A DNA stretch of 64,000 nucleotides from Streptomyces sp. NRRL WC-3742 (GCF_000720635.1 NZ_JOCF01000018.1:30095-94094); one strand, 5' to 3'; positions 1-7,840 are shown, counted from the stretch's first letter. A program made the numbers and translations. Notes: generated by a model not told the origin, from the sequence alone.

Positions 1-297
1 GCCCCCGACAGCCTCGCCTCGCGGGCCTTCGGCGCCACCCGCTCCCAGGAGCGCTACCACTGCGCGTACGGGCTGAACGCCGAGTACCTGGACGTGCTGC
101 GCGCGGGCGGGCTGCGGATCACCGGCACCGACGAGGCGGGCGAGGTCCGCATCGTGGAGCTGCCGGAGCACCCGTTCTTCCTCGCGACGCTGTTCCAGCC
201 GGAACTGGCGGGCGACGGAACGAGGGCGCACGCGGCGATCCGCGCGCTGGCGGGTGCCGCGGTGGCCCAGGCGGCGGCGAAGGCCGCCGCCGCCTGA
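1..297 (+). CDS. CTP synthase C-terminal-region-related amidotransferase-like protein (3' part)
   Basis: The reading frame is open from the first base, so the N-terminus lies outside the window; 98 residues remain. The fragment matches the end of a class I glutamine amidotransferase domain of the CTP synthase type: an E-R-Y-H-C-A-Y-G-L stretch, then a GLRITGTD segment, then VELPEHPFFLATLFQPEL, where CTP synthase has its HPE triad end. Here the catalytic His of HPE is replaced (FQPEL), so glutaminase activity is doubtful. Streptomycetes carry a short PyrG-tail-like family annotated as CTP-synthase-C-terminal-region-related (seleno)proteins, sometimes with Sec where this one has an ordinary TGC Cys (codon 21 of the fragment). 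The tail is Ala-rich. The family assignment is good; the function is unknown. Confidence 0.75.
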   Translation, partial: APDSLASRAFGATRSQERYHCAYGLNAEYLDVLRAGGLRITGTDEAGEVRIVELPEHPFFLATLFQPELAGDGTRAHAAIRALAGAAVAQAAAKAAAA

Positions 298-326
298 AGC
301 CCCTTGGCACATCAGCCGATCAGGTC

Positions 327-356
327 GGCTCAGAACGGCTCAGAACGGCTCAGAAC
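327..356. repeat. Three tandem copies of GGCTCAGAAC
   Basis: A 10-bp unit is repeated three times without interruption at 327, 337 and 347, just downstream of the amidotransferase-like gene. It overlaps the stop codon of the convergent GNAT gene (TGA on the minus strand at 350-352). Length polymorphism here would alter only the 3' end of that gene. No function is evident. Confidence 0.8.
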
Positions 357-928
357 GGCAGCGACCGCAGCCGCACCGGCCCCTCCGGCCAGACGGCCCC
401 CTGTGCCAGCGGCGCCCACATGGTGCGCAGCGGCATCTCCACCAGCCGCCCCTCGGGCTGCTCCACGGTGACGGCCTCCGCCACCTCGCGGAAGCCCAGG
501 CCCCGGTAGAGGGCGGCCTTCTGCGGGCGGCAGAACAGCAGCGCGTAGCGGACGCCGAGCCCGCGCGCGTGGTCGAGCGCGGCGGTGACGACCGTTCCGG
601 CGAGGCCCTGGCCACGCCTCGCCGGGGCGACGCACACCCCGCCGACGCCCATCGCCTCCAGGTCGGCGCCGCCCACGGTGAGCGTCACCGGCCGCAGCCC
701 GGTGTGGGCGACGAGCCGGCCGTCCTCGGCCCGGATGCCGAAGTGGATCTCCTTGGGCAGGAAGGACATCCCGAGGTGGGCGACGCCGTACGCGTCCGAG
801 TCCTGGCCGAGGATCTCCTCCTGCTCGGGGTTGCCGTAGTGCGCCAGCCGCTCGACCTCGGCTGCGGGAGCGGAACCTGCGCCGGCCCCGGCTCCCGTTC
901 CGGCGATGGCAGAGTCATGATCGTTCAT
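350..928 (-). CDS. GNAT family N-acetyltransferase
   Basis: A 192-residue protein with a single GNAT fold. The acetyl-CoA pyrophosphate loop is visible as VAPARRGQGLAGTVV (about residues 100-114), followed by the helix-strand that ends in the CRPQKAALYRGLGF segment typical of GNAT motif B. The C-terminal part (RTMWAPLAQGAVWPEGPV) resembles the end of aminoglycoside 2'-N-acetyltransferases, which is suggestive only. The first 25 residues are Gly/Ala-rich and probably disordered. The ATG at 928 has GAGGAG about 11 nt upstream on the minus strand. It is convergent with the preceding gene and divergent from the histidine kinase. Substrate unknown. Confidence 0.85.
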   Translation of the reverse strand: MNDHDSAIAGTGAGAGAGSAPAAEVERLAHYGNPEQEEILGQDSDAYGVAHLGMSFLPKEIHFGIRAEDGRLVAHTGLRPVTLTVGGADLEAMGVGGVCVAPARRGQGLAGTVVTAALDHARGLGVRYALLFCRPQKAALYRGLGFREVAEAVTVEQPEGRLVEMPLRTMWAPLAQGAVWPEGPVRLRSLPF

Positions 929-1017
929 GGAGCCATGTTCTCCTCTCCCCCGGCCCGGTGACCACCCCTTTCCCGGCCACCGGCGCCCCCGTCGGGGGCC
1001 TGTGCAACCATGCCCCC

Positions 1018-2220
1018 ATGCGCCGGCCCTTCGCTCCGTCCACCGACGATCCCGCCCTCCCTACACCGCCCGCGCTGCCGCGCCAACTGCCGCGCCCGGT
1101 CACCGTTCTGGCGCCCACCGTGATGGTGCTGCTGATGCTGGTCCCGCTCGCCACGCACGATCCGGAGGTCGGGCCGACCACCTCGCGGCCGCTCAACGCC
1201 GCCCTGATGGCGGCCGGCGCGCTGGTGCTCGTCCTGCGGCGGCGGTGGCCGGAGGCCGTCGCGCTGTTCACCCTGGTCGGCGGCCAACTCCCGCTCGCCT
1301 TCGCGCTCTACGCCCTCACCGCCCTGCGCGGCCGCAGCCCGGTGGCGTCCGGCCTGGCGGCCCTCGCCGTGGCGCGGCTGCTCGGGCCCTTCGACCTCGA
1401 CGACCTGGCCGGAATCTCCCAGCTCGCCAACCTGATCGAGGACCCGCTGGTCTTCGGCGTCGTCCCGATCGCCCTGGGCCTCACCGCGCACCAGCGGGCC
1501 CGCACCGTCTCCGTGCTCGCCGAGCACAACCGGCTGCTGGCCGAACGCAACCGGCTCCTGGAGGAGCGCAACCAGCTGCTGGAGGAGGCCCGGCTGCACG
1601 CCGAGGAGCGGGCGGCGGCGGCCGAACGGGCCAGGCTCGCCCGGGAGATGCACGATGTGGTGTCCAACCGGGTGTCACTGATCACCCTGCACGCGGGCGG
1701 CGCCCGGCTCGCGCAGACGGGGGACCCGGAGGCCGTCGGGGAGACCCTCGGGCTGATCCGTACCCTCGGGCTGCAGGCGCTCACCGAACTGCGGGGCCTG
1801 CTCGGCGTGTTGACCCCGTCCTCGGACGACGGACCCTCGCTGCGCGGGCTGCCCGCCCTGGTGCAGGAGTCCCGACAGGCGGGCCTGGCCGTCGAGTTGA
1901 GCATCACCGGCACGGCCGAGGCCGGGCCGGCCGCGCAGTACGCGGCGTACCGGATCGTCCAGGAGGCGCTGACCAACGCCCACAAGCACGCGTCGACCGC
2001 CGAGGTCGCCGTCACCCTGGCGGCCACGGCGGACGGGCTGCGCCTGGCGGTGGTCAACTCGCCTGCCTCCGAAGGCACTTCGGACGCCGCCGCGCTGCCC
2101 TCGGGCGGGCACGGACTGGACGGCATGCGCACCCGCGCCACCGACCTCGGCGGCACCCTGGAGGCCGGGCCGACCCCGGACGGCGGGTTCGCCGTCCGGG
2201 CCCGGCTGCCGCTCTCCTGA
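1018..2220 (+). CDS. Membrane sensor histidine kinase (NarL/DesK-type, HisKA_3), orphan
   Basis: About 400 residues. The N-terminal half carries several hydrophobic segments (residues about 28-150) for membrane insertion, then a coiled-coil linker rich in RNRLLEE repeats (about 160-200), then the dimerisation/phosphoacceptor box LAREMHDVVSNRVSLI with the candidate phospho-His. The ATPase domain follows: YRIVQEALTNAHKHA (N box) and HGLDGMRTRATDLGG (G box). Kinases of this class normally sit beside a LuxR/NarL-type response regulator; neither flank encodes one (GNAT upstream, coaE downstream). An in-frame GTG at 958 would add 20 residues but has no ribosome-binding site; the ATG at 1018 begins the hydrophilic leader and is preferred. 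Signal sensed is unknown. Confidence 0.85.
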   Translation: MRRPFAPSTDDPALPTPPALPRQLPRPVTVLAPTVMVLLMLVPLATHDPEVGPTTSRPLNAALMAAGALVLVLRRRWPEAVALFTLVGGQLPLAFALYALTALRGRSPVASGLAALAVARLLGPFDLDDLAGISQLANLIEDPLVFGVVPIALGLTAHQRARTVSVLAEHNRLLAERNRLLEERNQLLEEARLHAEERAAAAERARLAREMHDVVSNRVSLITLHAGGARLAQTGDPEAVGETLGLIRTLGLQALTELRGLLGVLTPSSDDGPSLRGLPALVQESRQAGLAVELSITGTAEAGPAAQYAAYRIVQEALTNAHKHASTAEVAVTLAATADGLRLAVVNSPASEGTSDAAALPSGGHGLDGMRTRATDLGGTLEAGPTPDGGFAVRARLPLS

Positions 2221-2264
2221 CCGGCCGCTCTCCCAACCGGCCGCTCTGCCAACCAGCTAACCGG

Positions 2265-2873
2265 CTAGCCGGCCGCGCGCTGCGCCCGCTGCGCCAGTTG
2301 CGCCCACACCTCGTCGACCCGGGCCGGGAGCCCCTCCAGCGGGCCGCTGTTGTCGATCACCAGGTCCGCGATGGCCAGCCGGTCGGCCCGGGTGGCCTGC
2401 GCGGCCATCCGGGCCCGGGCCTCCTCCTCGGTCATGCCGCGCAGCCGCACCAGCCGGTCGATCCGCACCTCGTCCTCGGCGTCGACCACCACGACCAGGT
2501 CGTACAGCGGCGCGAGCCCGTTCTCCGCGAGCAACGGCACGTCGTGCACGACGACGGCGTCCGGCGCGGCGGAAGCCTCCAACTCGGCAGAGCGGGCCCG
2601 TACCAGCGGGTGGACGATCGCGTTGAGCGCCTTGAGCCGCTCGGAGTCGGCGAAGACGATCGCCCCGAGCGCCGGGCGGTCGAGGGCGCCGTCCTCCCGC
2701 AGCACCTGCGGGCCGAACTCGGCGACCACGGCCGCCAGGCCGTCCGTCCCCGGCTCGACCACCTCGCGGGCGATGACGTCGGAGTCGACGATCACGGCGC
2801 CCCGGGCGGCGAACAGCCGGGACACCTCACTCTTGCCCGCGCCGATGCCACCCGTCAGTCCGATCTTCAGCAT
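2265..2873 (-). CDS. coaE: Dephospho-CoA kinase
   Basis: A 202-residue cytoplasmic kinase that phosphorylates the 3'-OH of dephospho-CoA, the last step of coenzyme A synthesis. The Walker A loop [16 protein letters not shown] is at residues 6-21, followed by the [13 protein letters not shown] substrate-binding segment. [13 protein letters not shown] corresponds to the conserved DxPLLFE region, and the [19 protein letters not shown] stretch is the family signature near the C-terminus. Length is normal for actinobacterial single-domain CoaE. It is convergent with the histidine kinase; 76 bp separate it from the next gene on the same strand. In streptomycetes coaE lies close to rpsA, as here. 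Confidence 0.97.
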   Translation of the reverse strand: MLKIGLTGGIGAGKSEVSRLFAARGAVIVDSDVIAREVVEPGTDGLAAVVAEFGPQVLREDGALDRPALGAIVFADSERLKALNAIVHPLVRARSAELEASAAPDAVVVHDVPLLAENGLAPLYDLVVVVDAEDEVRIDRLVRLRGMTEEEARARMAAQATRADRLAIADLVIDNSGPLEGLPARVDEVWAQLAQRAQRAAG

Positions 2874-2949
2874 GGCGCCAGGCTACCGGCGGCCCGGGGC
2901 GGCGGTGCGGCGGTCCCTCCCGGACCGGGTCCAGGCCGAAAGGCACGGC

Positions 2950-3591
2950 CTAACCCAGCTCCAGGCTCTCCCCCTCCCCCAGCACCGTCAGCTCCGCCCC
3001 CGTCCCCGGGCCCTCCGGCCCGACCAGCCGGGTCTGCACCGCGAAGCCCAGCGGGCTGAGCACCGCCTCGTGCACCGGCACCGCCCGGCGGGGGCCAGCC
3101 TCCCGGACGTAGTCGACGACCTCGGCCGCCTTGCTCCACGGCGCCGCGATCGGCAGCAGCAGGGTGTCGACGGCGTGCGGCGGCAGAGTGAAGGAGTCGC
3201 CGGGGTGGAAGAGCCGGCCGTCGAAGAGGAAGCCGGTGTTGCGCACCCGGGGGATGTCGGGGTGGATCTCGGCGTGCCACTCGCCGTGCACGGAGACGCC
3301 GAGGGCCCCGAGCTCGAAGGCGTCGCCCTCGCCGACGACGGTGACGCGCTGCGCCACGCCGTCCAGCTGCGCGGCGACGGCGGTGTTGGTCCACACCCGC
3401 AGCTCCGGGTCAGCCTCCAGGGCGGCGCGCAGCCGGGACTCCTCGAAGTGGTCGAAGTGCTCGTGGGTGATGAGGACGGCGTCGGCGCCCGCGAATGCGG
3501 ACGAGTCGCTGAACGCGCCGGGGTCGACGACGACGGTGGTGCCGGCGTGCTCGATGCGGACGCACGCGTGTCCGAACTTGGTGATTCGCAT
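2950..3591 (-). CDS. MBL-fold metal-dependent hydrolase (UlaG/YtnP-like)
   Basis: About 213 residues from the ATG at 3591; an in-frame ATG at 3603 would add four residues (MVWS). Metallo-beta-lactamase fold: an N-terminal strand MRITKFGHACVRIE, the metal-binding HxHxDH motif as THEHFDHFEESR (about residues 45-56), a further metal ligand His in SVHGEWHAEIH, and GDSFTLPP in the position of the fourth ligand. This smaller branch includes UlaG-like lactonases and uncharacterised Zn hydrolases. It is divergently transcribed from the MarR gene at 3654, and a perfect inverted repeat lies at its own start (3603-3617), so it is probably under control of that MarR protein. Substrate unknown. Confidence 0.88.
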   Translation of the reverse strand: MRITKFGHACVRIEHAGTTVVVDPGAFSDSSAFAGADAVLITHEHFDHFEESRLRAALEADPELRVWTNTAVAAQLDGVAQRVTVVGEGDAFELGALGVSVHGEWHAEIHPDIPRVRNTGFLFDGRLFHPGDSFTLPPHAVDTLLLPIAAPWSKAAEVVDYVREAGPRRAVPVHEAVLSPLGFAVQTRLVGPEGPGTGAELTVLGEGESLELG

Positions 3592-3602
3592 GCTCCAAAC
3601 CA

Positions 3603-3617
3603 TACAGCAATGCTGTA
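3603..3617. promoter_or_regulatory. Candidate MarR operator, TACAGC-AAT-GCTGTA
   Basis: A perfect 6-bp inverted repeat with a 3-bp spacer lies in the short region between the divergent MBL hydrolase and MarR genes, abutting the hydrolase start. Size, symmetry and position are those of a MarR-family operator controlling both genes. Binding is inferred, not shown. Confidence 0.6.
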
Positions 3618-3653
3618 CAGCTTCGCTGCATATCTATTGGCTAGACTGGGGCC

Positions 3654-4088
3654 ATGCCCGACGACGCGACCCCCCACCCGGACACCCTGGACCTCGCCGC
3701 CGACCTCCGCGCCTGCCTCGGCACCCTGGTCCGCTCCCTGCGCGACAGCGACGAGCTGCCGCAGAACCAGGCCGCCGTCCTCGGCCGGCTGGTCCGCGAC
3801 GAGCGCCCGTACACCGTCGCCGAACTCGCCGACCGCCAGCGGGTGCGCCACCAGTCGATGGCCCGCACCGTCGCCCTGATGACCGAGGCCGGACTCGTCG
3901 TCCAGCAGCCCCACCCCACCGACGGCCGCAAGCAGCTGATCGCCGCCACCGAGGCCGGGCACACCGCCCTCCTCGACCAGCGCTCCCGCCGCGAGCACCA
4001 GCTCGCCACCGCCATCGAGGCCCGCCTCAGCCCCGCCGACCAGGAGCGCCTGCGCGAGATGATCACCCTCCTCGGCCGCCTGTCCTGA
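3654..4088 (+). CDS. MarR family transcriptional regulator
   Basis: A 144-residue winged-helix dimer. The DNA-binding region is visible as YTVAELADRQRVRHQSMARTVALMTEAGLV (about residues 57-86), followed by the wing QQPHPTDGRKQLIAATEAG with the conserved D-x-R-G/R-K pattern. The flanking helices, LRACLGTLVRSLRDS and ATAIEARLSPADQERLREMITLLGRL, form the dimerisation domain. The ATG at 3654 is the only reasonable start. Divergent from the MBL hydrolase with a palindrome between them; it most likely represses itself and that gene and responds to a small molecule. Confidence 0.93.
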   Translation: MPDDATPHPDTLDLAADLRACLGTLVRSLRDSDELPQNQAAVLGRLVRDERPYTVAELADRQRVRHQSMARTVALMTEAGLVVQQPHPTDGRKQLIAATEAGHTALLDQRSRREHQLATAIEARLSPADQERLREMITLLGRLS

Positions 4089-4174
4089 GCCGCCCGTCCG
4101 AGCCGCCTGCCCCCTCACTCAAGATCAACACCCGGCGGAACCGGCGCTTCCACCCCCTGCTAAGGTCCAGCGAC

Positions 4175-5266
4175 GTGACGGACCGGGCAGAACAGCAGCA
4201 CCAGGCCATGCGCGAGCACTTCCGCCGCGCCGCCGAGCGGCGCGGGTTCACCCTCGCCCCGGCCCAGCAGGCCGCCGCCGAGCGGCTCGCCCGCCTCGCC
4301 GGTGAACTGGCCCGCCCCGCCTGGCGCCCGCGCCGCCCGCCGCGCCACCTCTACCTGTGGGGGCCGGTCGGCCGCGGCAAGAGCTGGCTCGTCGACACCT
4401 TCCTCGAGGGCCTGCCCACCCCGCGCAAGCGCCGGCTGCACTTCCACGACTTCTTCCGCCGCCTGCACGAAGGCGTCGCCCACCACGGCTCCCCCGCCCC
4501 GGACGTCGCCGCCGTCGACCGCGCCGCCGTCGACCGCGCCGTGGACGACCTGCTCGGCGACTGCCGGCTCCTGGTCTTCGACGAGTTCCACGCCCACGAC
4601 GCCGGCGACGCGATGCTCATGGCCCGCCTGCTGCGCACCCTGCTGGAACGCCGGATCACCCTGATCACCACGTCCAACTACCCGCCCGCCGGGCTGCTGC
4701 CCGACCCGATCCACCACCACCTCTTCGAGCCGACCATCAAGCTCATCGAGGAGCGGATGGACGTCCTCGACGTCGCCGGCCCCGTCGACTTCCGCCGCCT
4801 CGCCCCGGCCGGGCCCCGCTCCGAGGCGCCCGCCCCGCGCTTCACCACGGGCGCCGTCCTGCGCCCCGGCCAGGAACCGGCCGCCGGGCTGACCCCGCCC
4901 GCCCCCGAGGAGGCCGCCCCCGTACGGGCCCACCTGCGCGAGCTGCCCGCGCGGGCCGTACGCGAGGGCCTGGTCTGGTTCTCCTTCGAGGCGCTGTGCG
5001 AGGGCCGCACCTCCGTCCCCGACTACCTGGCGCTCGCTGACCGCTTCCCCACCCTCGTCCTGGACGGTGTCCCGCCGCTCGCCGAGGCCGGTCCGGACGG
5101 CCGCCAGCGCTTCGCCAACCTGGTGGACGTCTGCTGCGACCGCCACCTCCGACTCGTCCTGATCGGCGCCGACCCGATGACGGGCCTGGACCCCGACTCC
5201 CCGCTCCAGCGCGACCTGGACCGCACCGCCAGCCGCCTCGCCCTGCTCCGGGCGCCCCGCCCCTAA
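4175..5266 (+). CDS. zapE: Cell division protein ZapE (AFG1-like P-loop ATPase)
   Basis: 363 residues. The AFG1/ZapE family are AAA-type ATPases; in E. coli ZapE associates with the FtsZ ring, the mitochondrial relative assists membrane-protein turnover. Walker A is LWGPVGRGKSWLVDTF (about residues 66-81), Walker B is LLVFDEFHAHDAGDAM, and the sensor region is LITTSNYPPAGLLPDP followed by HHHLFEPTIKLIEERM, all characteristic of the family. The GTG at 4175 is chosen because AAGG at 4162-4165 is correctly spaced; an ATG at 4208 is the alternative. A Pro/Ala-rich insertion at about 215-250 is common in actinobacterial members. Stands alone, 86 bp after the MarR gene. Confidence 0.92.
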   Translation: MTDRAEQQHQAMREHFRRAAERRGFTLAPAQQAAAERLARLAGELARPAWRPRRPPRHLYLWGPVGRGKSWLVDTFLEGLPTPRKRRLHFHDFFRRLHEGVAHHGSPAPDVAAVDRAAVDRAVDDLLGDCRLLVFDEFHAHDAGDAMLMARLLRTLLERRITLITTSNYPPAGLLPDPIHHHLFEPTIKLIEERMDVLDVAGPVDFRRLAPAGPRSEAPAPRFTTGAVLRPGQEPAAGLTPPAPEEAAPVRAHLRELPARAVREGLVWFSFEALCEGRTSVPDYLALADRFPTLVLDGVPPLAEAGPDGRQRFANLVDVCCDRHLRLVLIGADPMTGLDPDSPLQRDLDRTASRLALLRAPRP

Positions 5267-5285
5267 CCACCCGCCCGCAACCGCC

Positions 5286-5402
5286 CGTCCGTACGAGCCC
5301 TGGGACCGCGACCACCTCGTCCTCGACACCGCCCACCGCTCGATCGAGGACCGCGCGGCCGACCTGCTCGCCGCCGCGCCGACGCCGGAACTACCGCAGT
5401 AG
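5286..5402 (+). pseudogene. 3' remnant of a P-loop nucleotide kinase
   Basis: Directly after zapE, a 38-codon frame without a start reads RPYEPWDRDHLVLDTA and continues to SIEDRAADLLAAAP before TAG at 5400-5402. A Y-E-P-W/P-x-x-x-D-L-V-L-D-T stretch followed by a helix is the C-terminal signature of small P-loop kinases such as APS-kinase-like and chloramphenicol-phosphotransferase-like proteins. No upstream part (Walker A) is present in any frame; the 20 bp before it belong to the zapE end. I read it as the tail of a deleted gene. The match is from pattern recognition only. Confidence 0.45.
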
Positions 5403-5510
5403 TGCCACTACTCGCGTAGTGGCACTACGCACGTAGTGCACCCGCACGGGTGACGGCGGCACCTCGCGAGCAGTGGAACTACTCCAGTAGTGGCACTACG
5501 TGCGTAGTGC
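5398..5510. repeat. Array of interlocking GTAGTG/CACTAC palindromes
   Basis: Between the kinase remnant and the 3' end of the MMPL gene lie five overlapping perfect inverted repeats built from one half-site. AGTAGTG-C-CACTACT is at 5398-5412; GCGTAGTG-G-CACTACGC at 5414-5430; GCACTACG-CA-CGTAGTGC at 5422-5439; GTAGTG-G-CACTAC at 5487-5499; GCACTACG-TG-CGTAGTGC at 5493-5510. The alternating polarity and the exact repetition of both the odd-spaced and even-spaced forms argue against chance. It could be a multi-operator site left from a deleted regulated gene, or a multi-hairpin transcription barrier between convergent genes. Confidence 0.75.
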
Positions 5511-5540
5511 CCGCCGCCTCCTCGACCCCCTCAGACCCCC

Positions 5541-7763
5541 TCAGACCTCCACCAGGTCCTTCGCCGGACGCTGCGCCGGAATCGCCGCCGCCCCGCCCTC
5601 GCCCCCCAGCTCCGGCAGTTCCACGTGCTCGCTCAGGCCGAAGCGCCGGTGCAGCCGCCGCAGCGGGGCCGGGGCCCACCAGTTGAACTCGCCGAAGAAC
5701 GTCATCGCCGCCGGGACCAGCAGGGAGCGCACCAGTGTGGCGTCCACCGCCACGGCGACGGCCAGGGCGATGCCCATCTGTTTGACCATCAGCATGTCCC
5801 CGGCCGCGAAGCCCGCGAAGACGATCACCATCAGCAGGGCCGCCGAGGTGATGATCCGACCGCTGCGCTGCAGCCCCAGCTCCACCGCGCGCCGGCAGCC
5901 GTAGCCGCGCGCGTGCAGTTCCTTGATCCGGGCGAGCAGGAACACCTCGTAGTCCATCGAAAGCCCGAACGCGAAGGCGAACACCAGCACCGGGATGAAC
6001 GTCTCCAGCCCGCCCGTCGGGCTGAACCCGAGCAGCCCGCTGAACCAGCCGTCCTGGAACACCAGTGTCAGCGCGCCGAGCGAGGCCCCCAGCGAGAGCA
6101 GGTTCATCAGCAGCGCCTTGACGGGCATCACCACCGAGCCCGTCATCAGGAAGAGCAACACCAGGGTCCCGGCCGCGACCAGCCCCAGCGCCCAGGGGCC
6201 GCGCGAGGACAGCTCGTCCTGGAAGTCCACCACCGAGGCCGCGCCGCCGGTGACGTACGTGGTCAGCCCGCCCCGGTGTTCCCGCAGCTCGTCCACCACC
6301 TGCTTGGCGCCGCCGCCCTGCGGGTCCCCGGGCACCAGCACGTCCACGGTCGACACCGAGTCGCTCACGGGCGTCACCGCCCGTACCCCGCTGACCCCGG
6401 GCAGCTTGGCGACCACGTCGTCCGCGTACGCCTGGGCCGCCTGGGCCCCGCCCTCGACGACCACGGTGATCGGCGCGGCGGCCACCTGCGGGAAGCGCTG
6501 GTCGATGGTCTCGGCGACCTGCCGCCCCGCCGAGGAGGCGGGCAGCACCGCGGCGCCGGAGCTGCGCATCTGCGCGTGGAAGAACGGCGCCCCGGCCGCC
6601 ATCAGCAGCGCGACGCAGGCCAGCGAGACGGGCACGGCCCGTTTGCTCACCCGCCGCACCGTTCGGCTGAAGAAGCCCTCGTCCGAGACCGGCTTGGTCG
6701 GGGCCTTGATCCTGGAGCCGGCGAAGCCGAGCAGCGCGGGGATGAGGGTCAGCGCGGCGGCCACGGCGATCACGACGACGCTGACGCCCGCCGCGGCGAC
6801 GGCGCCGAGCACCGGGCTGGTGAAGACGAACAGGCCGGAGAGCGCCACGGCCACGGTCAGTCCGGAGAAGGCGACGGTCCGTCCGGCGGTCGCGGCGGTC
6901 CGCTCGACGGCGGCGGCGATGCCCGCGCCGTGGCCTCGTTCCTCGCGGAAACGATTCACCATGAGAAGCGCGTAGTCGATGGAGAGCCCGAGCCCGAGCA
7001 CGGTGGCGATCGGCAGCACGCTGGTGTCGATGTCCATGATCCGGCTGAACCCGAACATCGCCAGCAGGGCCCCGCCCACCGAGGCGACCGCCCCGATCAC
7101 CGGCAGCGAGGCCGCCGCCAGCCCGCCGAAGACCAGCACCATCACGACCAGGGTGAGCGGCAGGGTCACCATCTCGCCGAAGCGGGTGTCCCGCTCGGTC
7201 TGCTTCTTGACCTCCTGCTGGAGCACCAGGTCCCCGCCGACGGTCACGTGCGCCCCGCCAGCGCCGTCCAGCGCCGCCAGCCGCGAGGCGACCGCGTCGG
7301 TCTGCGCGGTGGTCGCGCCGTCCGCCATCCGTACGGTCAGCAGGCTGGCCGTGCCGTCCGCGGCGCGCAGGGCGGCGGGGGCCGGCCCGTGCCCGTACGC
7401 GTCCAGCGCGGAGGAGACCCCGGGCAGGCCCGTGATCTCGGCGGTCGCCTTCTCCACGGCCGCCCGTACGACGGGGTCGGTCACGGGCTTGCCGTCCACG
7501 ACCGCGGTGACGGTGCCCTCGGACGGGTCGACCGCGGCGGTGACGGCGGCGCCCCGGTCGGCCTCGGCACTGGCGGAGGAGGCTCCGGCCACCGACCCCT
7601 CGAACACCCGGCCGCCGATCAGCACGCCGACGACCAGGACGACGGCCCAGAAGCCGAGCACCCAGCGGCGGTGGCGGAAGCAGAACCGGCCGATCGCCGC
7701 GAGGCGGCCGCCGACCACGGCGCCGACCACAGCGGCGGGGGCGGCGGAGGAGGGGTTGCGCAT
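5541..7763 (-). CDS. MMPL family RND-type membrane transporter
   Basis: A 740-residue inner-membrane protein of the MmpL/RND superfamily, which exports lipids or hydrophobic drugs using the proton gradient. After an N-terminal membrane segment (about 30-52) comes a large extracytoplasmic loop (about 55-175), then five TM helices containing GLGLSIDYALLMVNRFREE (the MMPL signature with Asp-Tyr, about residues 258-276). The second loop (about 400-520) and second TM bundle repeat the pattern with FAFGLSMDYEVFLLARIKE. The start ATG has AAAGG about 6 nt upstream. Typical actinobacterial length. No regulator is adjacent although palindromes precede it (7784-7840), so its regulator may be encoded elsewhere or lost. 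Confidence 0.93.
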   Translation of the reverse strand: MRNPSSAAPAAVVGAVVGGRLAAIGRFCFRHRRWVLGFWAVVLVVGVLIGGRVFEGSVAGASSASAEADRGAAVTAAVDPSEGTVTAVVDGKPVTDPVVRAAVEKATAEITGLPGVSSALDAYGHGPAPAALRAADGTASLLTVRMADGATTAQTDAVASRLAALDGAGGAHVTVGGDLVLQQEVKKQTERDTRFGEMVTLPLTLVVMVLVFGGLAAASLPVIGAVASVGGALLAMFGFSRIMDIDTSVLPIATVLGLGLSIDYALLMVNRFREERGHGAGIAAAVERTAATAGRTVAFSGLTVAVALSGLFVFTSPVLGAVAAAGVSVVVIAVAAALTLIPALLGFAGSRIKAPTKPVSDEGFFSRTVRRVSKRAVPVSLACVALLMAAGAPFFHAQMRSSGAAVLPASSAGRQVAETIDQRFPQVAAAPITVVVEGGAQAAQAYADDVVAKLPGVSGVRAVTPVSDSVSTVDVLVPGDPQGGGAKQVVDELREHRGGLTTYVTGGAASVVDFQDELSSRGPWALGLVAAGTLVLLFLMTGSVVMPVKALLMNLLSLGASLGALTLVFQDGWFSGLLGFSPTGGLETFIPVLVFAFAFGLSMDYEVFLLARIKELHARGYGCRRAVELGLQRSGRIITSAALLMVIVFAGFAAGDMLMVKQMGIALAVAVAVDATLVRSLLVPAAMTFFGEFNWWAPAPLRRLHRRFGLSEHVELPELGGEGGAAAIPAQRPAKDLVEV

Positions 7764-7783
7764 GAGGAGCCTTTCGGGCAGTT

Positions 7784-7840
7784 CACCTCAATGTAGGTGG
7801 AACCCGAACTCCGGCCTATAGCAGGCGGATGAGCCTCATC
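7784..7840. promoter_or_regulatory. Two inverted repeats upstream of the MMPL gene
   Basis: CACCT-caatgt-AGGTG (7784-7799) lies 21 bp before the MMPL start, and GATGAG-C-CTCATC (7828-7840), a perfect 6+1+6 palindrome, lies 45 bp beyond. Between them, read on the minus strand, is a TATAGG that could be a -10 element (about 7817-7822). The arrangement fits a repressor-controlled promoter for the transporter. The regulator is unknown. Confidence 0.5.

Noticed and set aside
5450..5686. A plus-strand frame beginning in the palindrome array
   Set aside because: Low-complexity Pro/Ser/Arg sequence running antisense to the end of the MMPL gene.
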